Source: JBGPJM01 sp041485385
GTDB lineage: Bacteria > Planctomycetota > Phycisphaerae > Phycisphaerales > UBA1924
DNA length: 5,481 bases
Reading direction: 5' to 3'
Assembly: GCA_041485385.1 (NCBI GenBank)
Contig: JBGPJM010000276.1
Location: 1 to 5,481 of the forward strand
Below the pieces are notes generated by a model. It did not search any database, was not told where the DNA came from, and saw only the letters and a program-made list of their open reading frames with translations. Positions 1 to 5,042 of this stretch are shown piece by piece; position 1 is the first letter of the stretch, and every line of letters starts with the position of its first letter. The position numbers and the translations under genes were made by a program.

Positions 1-115
1 GATCGAGACCCTGCCGCAGCGGATCTACGATGAGCCGCTGGTGTCCGATCCCTTTGGTGCACCGGGGCCGTTCTTCAACTGGGGGCATTACTATCCCAAC
101 CGGTACGGGCCGTGA
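1..115 (+). CDS. C-terminal fragment of an unidentified protein (5' end outside window)
   Basis: An open frame runs from the left edge (first full codon at position 2) to TGA at 113-115 and gives the last 37 residues of a protein. The tail is rich in Pro, Tyr, Phe and Gly and ends in HYYPNRYGP. I see no catalytic motif, membrane segment or recognisable domain in so short a piece, and I do not recognise the family. The codons show the G/C-rich third positions of the neighbouring genes, which supports real coding. It ends 52 bases before the next start, with no terminator-like hairpin visible in between, so it may be the upstream member of the same transcript as the sugar transporter. Pseudopilin-like proteins sometimes sit beside such transporters in this group, but nothing here confirms that identity. 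Confidence 0.55.
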   Translation, partial: IETLPQRIYDEPLVSDPFGAPGPFFNWGHYYPNRYGP

Positions 116-167
116 TCGATGCGATCGCCGGGCGACGAAGAGCACCTGACGCGATGGGAGGCCACGC

Positions 168-551
168 ATGCTGCAGCGACTGAGGCAGTTCATCAACGGG
201 AAGCCGTGGCTGGGGTGGGCGGTCGCCGCGGTGATGCTCATCCTGAGCATCGTGCTCTATTACAGGCTCAGCGGCAAGGGTGATCCGTACAGCGTGGAGC
301 GGCTGAGCCAGACGGTGACGATCAAGTGCATCGAGACGGGCGACGAGTGGACGATGAACCGGGGGATGATGGAGAAGACGCTCCGCTACCGGGGCGCGGT
401 GCTGAACCCCACCGAGGGGCTCCCCAACCCGAAGACCGGGCGTCTGACCGGCTTCCCGTTCAACAAGAGCGAATGGGAGGCGACGATCGCGCGAATCAAC
501 AAAGAGAAGCAGGAACTGCAGAAGAACGGCGCCTCGCCCCACCCCCGGTAG
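168..551 (+). CDS. Small membrane-anchored protein of unknown function, co-operonic with sugar ABC transporter
   Basis: This 127-residue protein is not recognised as a named family. Residues 1-12 are short and basic. Residues 13-32 form a single hydrophobic segment (WLGWAVAAVMLILSIVLYY), followed by a hydrophilic region of about 95 residues, so the likely topology is one N-terminal membrane anchor with a soluble domain on one face. The soluble part begins with a compact segment holding a lone Cys54 (TIKCIETGDEW, 51-61), continues through a Pro/Gly-rich stretch (80-97), and ends in a Lys/Glu/Gln-rich probable helix (101-119). The ATG at 168 is preceded by a strong Shine-Dalgarno sequence, GGGAGG at 156-161, spaced by 6 bases. 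The stop lies only 10 bases before the solute-binding protein gene, so co-transcription is likely. An accessory role in the transporter or the cell envelope is possible, but context is the only support for it. Confidence 0.8.
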   Translation: MLQRLRQFINGKPWLGWAVAAVMLILSIVLYYRLSGKGDPYSVERLSQTVTIKCIETGDEWTMNRGMMEKTLRYRGAVLNPTEGLPNPKTGRLTGFPFNKSEWEATIARINKEKQELQKNGASPHPR

Positions 552-561
552 GCTCGCACTC

Positions 562-1947
562 ATGGAGGCGCTCAGGCACACCACCGCGATCACCCGACGG
601 GCGGCCGTCGGGGTGCTGGGCGCGGCTGGGTTGGGGTTTGCGGTGCTCGGGCCGCGACCCCGCAAGGACGCTCCGGGCGGGCGCGTCGTGCTGGACTACT
701 GGGAGAAATGGACGGGGCAGGAGGGGCGGGCCATGCAGCGGCTCGTCGACCGGTACAACGCCTCGCAGGACCGGGTCTTTGTGCGGTACTTCGCGATGGC
801 GGGGATCGGCCAGAAGGCCCTGATCGCGATCGCCGGGGGTGATCCGCCGGACATCATCGGACTGTGGAACTTCAACATCCCGGCCTACGCCGAGGCCGGG
901 GCGCTGGTGGCGCTGGACGAGCTGGCGGCGGAGTTCGGGATCCGGCGAGAGGACTACGCCGCGGCCGTCTGGCCTCTCCTGACGCATCGCGACCGGCTGT
1001 GGGGCGTCGTGAGCACCTGCGGGACCGTGGCGCTCTACTACAACCGGGCGATGTTCCGCGAAGCCGGGCTGGACCCGGACCGTCCGCCGCGGACGATCGA
1101 TGAGTTCGACGAGTACAACCGCCGGCTGACGGTGGTGGAAGGGGGGAGCGGTGGCGAGGGCCGACGATTGGCGCGAGTGGGGTTCATCCACACCGAGCCG
1201 GGGTGGTGGAGCTGGCTGTGGGGGTACTTCTTCGGCGGGACGCTCTACGACGGCGCGAGGGACCGCGCTACCGCGGCCTCCGCCGAGAATGTCGCCGGGT
1301 ACCGCTGGGTGCAGAGCTACGCCGAGCGGTACGGGGCGGATGCGCTGATCTCATTCCAGTCCGGGCTGGGTGTGTACGGCTCGGCGCAGAACGCGTTCAT
1401 CCTCGGCAAGGTGGCGATGGTGAACCAGGGGCCGTGGCTGGTGAACACGATCGTGCAGTACAAGCCGGGGATGGAGTACGCCGTGGCGCCGTTCCCGGTG
1501 GAGGCGGGGGTGTACGACGCGCAGCGACCGATCGGTCTGCTGGATAGCGACGTGCTGGTGATCCCGCGGGGGACAAGACACCCCCGCGAAGCGATGGCGT
1601 TCATCGCCTTCACGCAGCGCCGGGAGAACATCGAGCAGCTGAGCCGCGAGCACTGCAAGAACTCGCCGCTGGCGGCCTCCTCGCCCGAGTTCCTGTCCTC
1701 GCACCCCAACCCGTTCGTGCACGTGCACGACGCGATCGCGCAGAGCCCGCGGGCGTTCGTGTTCCCGCGGACGCGGACGTGGCCCGAGTACGAGAAAGAG
1801 TTCAACGCCGGCATGCAGCGGATGTGGCGCCTGCAGGAACCGGCCGCGGGCGCGCTCGAGAGGATCCAGGACCGGGCACAGGCGCAGCTCGACGACGCGG
1901 CGCTCCGGCGGACCCGACGGGCCGAGCTCCGTGGGGAGCGGGCGTGA
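562..1947 (+). CDS. Extracellular solute-binding protein of a carbohydrate ABC transporter (MalE/UgpB class)
   Basis: This 461-residue protein should capture a sugar or oligosaccharide outside the inner membrane and deliver it to the two permeases encoded next. Hallmarks of the family are present: GDPPDI at 93-98 followed by an aromatic stretch and a conserved AEAGALVALDEL region (109-120); LWGV at 146-149, then ALYYNRAMFREAGLD (157-171) with a PRTIDEF segment; and FILGKVAMVNQGPW at 279-292, the usual G-K-x-A-M-x-x-x-G-P-W block. WWSWLWGYFFGG (215-226) could supply aromatic sugar-stacking residues. The N-terminus has TRR at 11-13, then a hydrophobic stretch to about residue 29. This resembles a twin-arginine signal, and there is no lipobox cysteine, so the protein is probably not a lipoprotein. 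The ATG at 562 follows a moderate GGTAGG (547-552) and lies 10 bases after the previous stop. The length is normal for the family. The class is confident; the ligand is unknown. Confidence 0.93.
   Translation: MEALRHTTAITRRAAVGVLGAAGLGFAVLGPRPRKDAPGGRVVLDYWEKWTGQEGRAMQRLVDRYNASQDRVFVRYFAMAGIGQKALIAIAGGDPPDIIGLWNFNIPAYAEAGALVALDELAAEFGIRREDYAAAVWPLLTHRDRLWGVVSTCGTVALYYNRAMFREAGLDPDRPPRTIDEFDEYNRRLTVVEGGSGGEGRRLARVGFIHTEPGWWSWLWGYFFGGTLYDGARDRATAASAENVAGYRWVQSYAERYGADALISFQSGLGVYGSAQNAFILGKVAMVNQGPWLVNTIVQYKPGMEYAVAPFPVEAGVYDAQRPIGLLDSDVLVIPRGTRHPREAMAFIAFTQRRENIEQLSREHCKNSPLAASSPEFLSSHPNPFVHVHDAIAQSPRAFVFPRTRTWPEYEKEFNAGMQRMWRLQEPAAGALERIQDRAQAQLDDAALRRTRRAELRGERA
1933..1947 (+). promoter_or_regulatory. 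Ribosome binding site and GTGA overlap that set the first permease start
   Basis: GGGGAG at 1933-1938 lies 5 bases before GTG at 1944. That GTG shares four bases (GTGA) with the stop codon of the solute-binding protein gene. This supports GTG 1944 as the start and implies translational coupling. An in-frame ATG at 1965 is an alternative but has no comparable purine-rich site before it. The open frame continues upstream to an ATG at 1779, which would lie deep inside the preceding gene. Confidence 0.75.
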
Positions 1948-2876
1948 GCGGTCTTCCCGCCAGCATGGCGCGGGCCGGGCGATCACCCGCTCGGCGGCGG
2001 CGCGTGCCGCCGTCGCTGGTGGGCCTGGCGTGGGTGAGCCCGTGGCTGGTGGGGTTCCTGGCCTTTTTCGCCGTGCCGATGGCGCTGAGCCTCTACTACA
2101 GCCTCACCGACTACCCGCTGCTGGAGCCGCCGATCTATGTCGGGGCGCAGAACTACCGCGACATGCTCCACGATGGCGTGTTCCGGTTGGTGCTCGTGAA
2201 TACGCTGATCTACGCCGCGTTCTCGGTCCCGCTGGGGACGGTGGTGGCTTTGGTGATCGCGGGGCTCCTGAACCAGCGGGTGCGGGGCGTCTCGCTGTTC
2301 CGGGCGGCGGTGTTCGTTCCGACGCTGGTTCCGATCGTCGCCTCGGCGATGGTCTGGATGTGGCTCTTCAACGGCGAGCTGGGGCTGATCAACCAGTTCC
2401 TCATCCATGTCGTGGGGACGACGCACCCGCCCAACTGGCTGGGCGACAAGGCTTGGGCCCTGCCGGCGCTGGTGGTGATGAGCCTGTGGGTGGTGGGTCA
2501 GCCGGTGGTGATCTACCTGGCGGCGCTGCAGGACGTGCCGGTACAGCTGTACGAGGCCGCGGCCCTGGACGGGATGGGTCCGGCGCGCCGGTTCTGGCAT
2601 GTGGCGCTGCCGACGATTTCGCCGGTGGTGCTCTTCAACGTCGTGATCCTCACGATCACGTGCTGGCAGGTGTTCGCGGTGCCGTTCATCATGACCGAGG
2701 GAGGGCCAGACCGGGCCACGTACTTCTACACGCACTACCTGTACGACAACGCGTTCCTGTACCAGAAGATGGGGTACGCCAGCGCGCTGGCGTGGGTGCA
2801 GTTGTTGATTATCCTCGTGCTAACGGGCGTGATGTTCCTGGTCAGCCGGAAACTGGTGCATCAACGATCCGCATGA
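1944..2876 (+). CDS. Sugar ABC transporter permease, MalF/UgpA type
   Basis: This 310-residue inner-membrane protein is one half of the translocation channel. After a basic N-terminus (RRRR at 17-20) there are about six hydrophobic segments, near residues 24-50, 82-107, 117-141, 171-195, 224-247 and 278-302. The cytoplasmic EAA loop that docks the ATPase reads EAAALDGMGPARRFWHVALP at 204-223 and matches the family pattern EAA-x3-DG-x9-LP. TEGGP at 251-255, in the periplasmic loop before the last helix, is also typical of MalF-type sugar permeases, as is the N-terminal block PSLVGLAWVSPWLVGF (23-38). The GTG start gives the usual family length of roughly 290-310 residues. It overlaps the solute-binding protein gene by 4 bases upstream and the second permease by 4 bases (ATGA) downstream, so the three subunits are probably made in step. 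Substrate specificity cannot be inferred. Confidence 0.94.
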   Translation: MSGLPASMARAGRSPARRRRVPPSLVGLAWVSPWLVGFLAFFAVPMALSLYYSLTDYPLLEPPIYVGAQNYRDMLHDGVFRLVLVNTLIYAAFSVPLGTVVALVIAGLLNQRVRGVSLFRAAVFVPTLVPIVASAMVWMWLFNGELGLINQFLIHVVGTTHPPNWLGDKAWALPALVVMSLWVVGQPVVIYLAALQDVPVQLYEAAALDGMGPARRFWHVALPTISPVVLFNVVILTITCWQVFAVPFIMTEGGPDRATYFYTHYLYDNAFLYQKMGYASALAWVQLLIILVLTGVMFLVSRKLVHQRSA

Positions 2877-3763
2877 GCCGTCAACCGCACAACTCGGGGT
2901 TCATGGGCGGGCCCGGCCGTCAGCTGCGGCGGGCGCTGGTGTACACGACGCTGATCGCCATCAGTCTGGTCTATGCCGCGCCGCTATTGTGGATGCTTTC
3001 CACGTCGGCCAGGCCGGCCGACCAGACGATGCTCATCCCGCCGCGGCTGCTGGCGGACCCGACGTCGAGGATGCCGGAGTACGCGCAGGAGAACTACTCC
3101 AGTGTGTGGCACGACCCGGTGGTGAACTTCCCGCTCTATCTCCGGAACACGCTGGTCGTCTCGGGTCTGGCGGTGGCCGGGTGCGTGATCTCGAGCTCGA
3201 TCGTCGCCTACGGCTTCGCGCGCATCCGCTGGCGCGGTCGGGGGGCGCTGTTCGCGCTAGTGCTTTCGACGATGATGATCCCGTTCCCCGTGGTGATGGC
3301 CCCCCTGTATGTGCTCTTCTCCAGGATCGGCTGGGTGGGGACGTTCCGCCCGCTGTGGGTGCCGTTCTGGTTCGGCAACGCGTTCAGCATCTTCCTGCTG
3401 CGGCAGTTCTTTCTGACGCTTCCCAAGGAGCTGGACGAAGCCGCGAGGATCGACGGATGCAGCCACTGGGGGACGTTCTGGCGGATCATCCTGCCCCTGA
3501 GCCGGCCGGCGCTGGCGGTGGTGGTGCTGCTGCACTTCACGTACATGTGGAACGATTTCCTCGCGCCGCTCATCTTCTTGACGCACCGGGATCAGTTCAC
3601 GCTGGCGCTGGGGCTGCATCTGTACCAGTCGCAGGCGGGGAACACGCCGTGGAATCTGCTCATGGCCGCCAGCACCATGGTCATCGCACCGGTGCTGCTT
3701 CTGTTTGTTCTGACCCAGCGGACGTTCGTGCAGGGTGTGGCCGCGGAGGGTCTGAAGGAGTAG
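2873..3763 (+). CDS. Sugar ABC transporter permease, MalG/UgpE type
   Basis: This 296-residue protein is the second channel subunit and should pair with the preceding MalF-type permease. Hydrophobic segments lie near residues 20-42, 91-114, 124-151, 154-178, 209-229 and 258-281. The ATPase-docking EAA loop is EAARIDGCSHWGTFWRIILP at 189-208. Other family signatures are NTL at 92-94, ending the loop before the second helix; MMIPFPVVMAPLY at 134-146; and the C-terminal QRTFVQGVAAEGLKE (282-296), equivalent to the conserved MalG tail. The start is ATG 2873 within ATGA, overlapping the upstream stop by 4 bases. No good Shine-Dalgarno sequence precedes it, so initiation probably depends on coupling to upstream translation. 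The frame is open much further upstream, to 1931, but that part is out-of-frame reading of the first permease. No MalK/UgpC-type ATPase gene follows, so a shared ATPase from another locus is expected. Confidence 0.94.
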   Translation: MSRQPHNSGFMGGPGRQLRRALVYTTLIAISLVYAAPLLWMLSTSARPADQTMLIPPRLLADPTSRMPEYAQENYSSVWHDPVVNFPLYLRNTLVVSGLAVAGCVISSSIVAYGFARIRWRGRGALFALVLSTMMIPFPVVMAPLYVLFSRIGWVGTFRPLWVPFWFGNAFSIFLLRQFFLTLPKELDEAARIDGCSHWGTFWRIILPLSRPALAVVVLLHFTYMWNDFLAPLIFLTHRDQFTLALGLHLYQSQAGNTPWNLLMAASTMVIAPVLLLFVLTQRTFVQGVAAEGLKE

Positions 3764-3850
3764 GGAAGGGGCGGGGACGCGTTCCGTTTGGATGCCGGTG
3801 AAGTGAACTGCTCGAAAGCGAAGAAATGAGGGGGGAGATGGCGAATCTGG

Positions 3851-3878
3851 TTGACGAAACCGGTGCATTCGCCAGAAT
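3851..3878 (+). promoter_or_regulatory. Putative sigma-70-type promoter for the secreted dockerin-like protein gene
   Basis: TTGACG at 3851-3856 matches the -35 consensus at 5 of 6 positions. CAGAAT at 3873-3878 matches the -10 consensus at 4 of 6, with a 16-base spacer. Transcription would begin near 3884-3887, leaving a leader of about 100 bases before the ATG at 3984. The site sits in the only sizeable gap between the transporter operon and the next gene. It is inferred from motif match alone; planctomycete promoters are not well enough known for certainty. Confidence 0.5.
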
Positions 3879-3891
3879 GTAAGCGGTTACG
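3878..3891 (+). promoter_or_regulatory. LacI/CcpA-family operator-like site overlapping the -10 box
   Basis: TGTAAGCGGTTACG fits the LacI/GalR-family (cre-like) consensus TGWAANCGNTNWCA at every defined position except the last base (G for A). It is a near-palindrome centred on CG, as expected for a dimeric LacI-type regulator. It begins on the last base of the predicted -10 box and covers the expected transcription start, a position suited to repression that is relieved by a sugar. No LacI-type gene lies in this window. The downstream target would be the secreted protein gene at 3984; the upstream transporter ends 114 bases earlier on the same strand and is not placed to respond to this site. 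Confidence 0.6.
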
Positions 3892-3894
3892 TCC

Positions 3895-3909
3895 GGTGCC
3901 GGTCGCACC
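3895..3909 (+). other. Small 5'-leader hairpin
   Basis: GGTGC at 3895-3899 and GCACC at 3905-3909 form a perfect 5-base-pair stem with a 5-base loop, starting 3 bases after the operator-like site. In the predicted transcript it would lie close to the 5' end, where such hairpins can protect mRNA from decay. A stem this short can arise by chance in GC-rich DNA. There is no U-tract, so it is not a terminator. Confidence 0.3.
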
Positions 3910-3983
3910 AACCACTTCCGCAGTGCATCTTTCCATGTTCGTCTGGGCCAAACCGGTCCCGGCGAACCACGGAGGCTTAGCCG

Positions 3984-4790
3984 ATGACAACCCGATTCAT
4001 TCTGTCCGCTGTCGCCGCGATGGCTCTGGCCGCCCCGGCGCTTGCCCAGACCAACCTTCTGTACAACCCCGGCTTCGAGATTGTCGGCGCCCCGCCGAGC
4101 GCGACGGGCCCGCAGGGGTGGCGCGGGTTTAACTTCTCGCGCTACCGCACGATGGACGACGGCCTGGGACCGATCCTGGTCCGCACCGGAATCGCGTCCA
4201 TCGAACTGGCCTCCGGGACCGGACCCACCAACGACTTCGGCGGCTACACAACCGACGTGTTCAACCCCGACACGCTGATGTACTTCAACCCGCCGATTGA
4301 GTTCCCCGGGGGCGATGTCACGGTCTCGGGTTGGTACGCCATCCCGACCGACCAGCCGCTCACCGGCGCCAACGCCGGCATCAAGCTCGAGTTCCGTCGG
4401 GAGAACTCGTCGGTCTTCATGCCGGTCGAGCACCTGACCATCAACGGGCACACGGGCGGCGAGTGGCTGCAGATGCAGTTCACGGTCACCAACGCCGAGC
4501 TGGAGGCGGTCTTCCAGCAGTTCCCGCCGGGGCCAACGATGGTGAGCGTGCTGCCGATCCGCTTCGGGAGCTCTACCGCCACCGGCACCATCTTCTGGGA
4601 CGACCTCTCGCTGACGCAGGCCGCGGCCTGCCCGTGCGACTGGAACCAGTCGGGCACGCTCAACAGCCAGGACTTCTTCGATTTCCTCACCAGCTTCTTC
4701 GCCGACAGCGCCGACTTCAACACCGATGGCCTGACCAACTCGCAGGACTTCTTTGACTTCCTGACGTGCTTCTTCGCGGGCTGCCCGTGA
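3984..4790 (+). CDS. Secreted protein with probable carbohydrate-binding beta-sandwich and tandem C-terminal dockerin-like repeats
   Basis: This 268-residue protein begins with a Sec signal peptide (MTTR, then a hydrophobic core, with ALA at 19-21 before Gln22). The mature part opens with NLLYNPGFE (24-32) and closes its first domain with TIFWDDLSL (202-210). That start and end are typical of jelly-roll carbohydrate-binding modules of the CBM4/9-like kind, so residues 24-210 are probably a glycan-binding domain. No hydrolase motif is seen. Residues 216-268 hold two dockerin-type EF-hand-like units: loop ligands D219, N221, S223, N227, D230 and D244, N246, D248, N252, D255, each followed by FFDFLT. 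Cysteines 216, 218, 262 and 267 flank the pair. Such tails recur on many exported Phycisphaerae proteins and probably act in surface attachment or sorting; this function is inferred. The ATG at 3984 has GGAGG at 3971-3975, 8 bases upstream. The gene has its own promoter and operator. Confidence 0.88.
   Translation: MTTRFILSAVAAMALAAPALAQTNLLYNPGFEIVGAPPSATGPQGWRGFNFSRYRTMDDGLGPILVRTGIASIELASGTGPTNDFGGYTTDVFNPDTLMYFNPPIEFPGGDVTVSGWYAIPTDQPLTGANAGIKLEFRRENSSVFMPVEHLTINGHTGGEWLQMQFTVTNAELEAVFQQFPPGPTMVSVLPIRFGSSTATGTIFWDDLSLTQAAACPCDWNQSGTLNSQDFFDFLTSFFADSADFNTDGLTNSQDFFDFLTCFFAGCP
4638..4775 (+). repeat. Tandem dockerin-like EF-hand coding units within the secreted protein
   Basis: Two 63-base units (4638-4700 and 4713-4775, offset 75 bases) encode residues 219-239 and 244-264. 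Both contain NSQDFFDFLT. Over those ten identical residues, five codons differ synonymously (Ser, Phe, Asp, Leu, Thr), so the match reflects protein-level constraint or an old duplication, not a recent DNA copy. Confidence 0.85.
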
Positions 4791-4791
4791 T

Positions 4792-4820
4792 GCGTCGGGG
4801 GACGCGCCGCGCGAGCGCGG
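4792..4820 (+). terminator. Paired GC-rich hairpins directly after the stop codon (possible 3'-end or termination structure)
   Basis: GCGTC (4792-4796) pairs with GACGC (4801-4805) across a GGGG loop. CCGCG (4807-4811) pairs with CGCGG (4816-4820) across a CGAG loop. The first stem starts one base after the stop codon at 4788-4790. No U-run follows either stem, so this is not a classical intrinsic terminator. It could stabilise the 3' end or assist factor-dependent termination. The second stem uses bases 4815-4820 that could instead pair with 4947-4952 in the long inverted repeat, so the two folds compete. Confidence 0.35.
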
Positions 4821-4952
4821 AAACGCGGAGGCAGACAGAGACGACGCGAGCAGGACAGAGGAATGCAGCAATGAGAGCTCGGTGCGTCCGGCCCGGCGTC
4901 ATCTCGTCTCTGTCTTGCTCCATCAGCTTTGTCTGCCTCCGTGTTCCCGCGC
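4815..4952. repeat. Long imperfect inverted repeat (intergenic palindromic element or large hairpin)
   Basis: The left arm 4815-4860 and the reverse complement of the right arm 4908-4952 align over 46 columns with about 38 identities and one gap. The longest identical block is CGGAGGCAGACA in the left arm (4825-4836; complementary bases at 4932-4943). Three of the seven mismatches become G-U pairs if the + strand is transcribed, so the RNA stem would be nearly continuous. The loop is 47 bases (4861-4907). The arms are rich in GACAGAG/GGCAGACA words and do not look coding. No transposase, target-site duplication or U-tract is evident. It resembles dispersed intergenic palindromes of planctomycete genomes, but that comparison is from memory. 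As an alternative, it may act as a transcription end signal between the two secreted protein genes. Confidence 0.75.
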
Positions 4953-5042
4953 ATTGGGCGGAGGCTGTGCCGTGCGGCCTTCCGGGGGTACGCTGTTGAA
5001 TCGGCCCGGGCGATCGTGAGGCGCGGGCGCGTCGAACGGGCG

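Noticed and set aside
1779..1943. ATG at 1779 as start of the first permease
   Set aside because: It would overlap the binding protein gene by about 170 bases and add a basic, low-complexity leader. GTG 1944 has a good ribosome binding site and family-typical length.
1931..2872. Upstream extension of the second permease frame
   Set aside because: The extension reads the first permease out of frame and gives Arg/Gly/Ala-rich nonsense. The ATG at 2873 gives the normal family length.
3764..3800. Possible terminator after the transporter operon around the GGACGCGTTCC near-palindrome
   Set aside because: Two mismatches in a short stem and no U-tract; too weak to call.
3857..3957. Repeated word AAACCGGT at 3857-3864 and 3950-3957
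   Set aside because: Eight bases with a GC-rich palindromic core can recur by chance; no further symmetry links the copies.
3851..4132. 93-codon plus-strand frame overlapping the control region and signal peptide
   Set aside because: Out of frame with the secreted protein, no ribosome binding site, no domain, and it overlaps the predicted promoter.
3681..4871. Long minus-strand open frame (396 codons) across the intergenic region and the secreted protein gene
   Set aside because: It is a by-product of GC-rich codon structure on the opposite strand. Its product is Arg/Glu/Gly/Val-rich low-complexity sequence without domains, and it lies antisense to a gene with a clear signal peptide and dockerin-like repeats.
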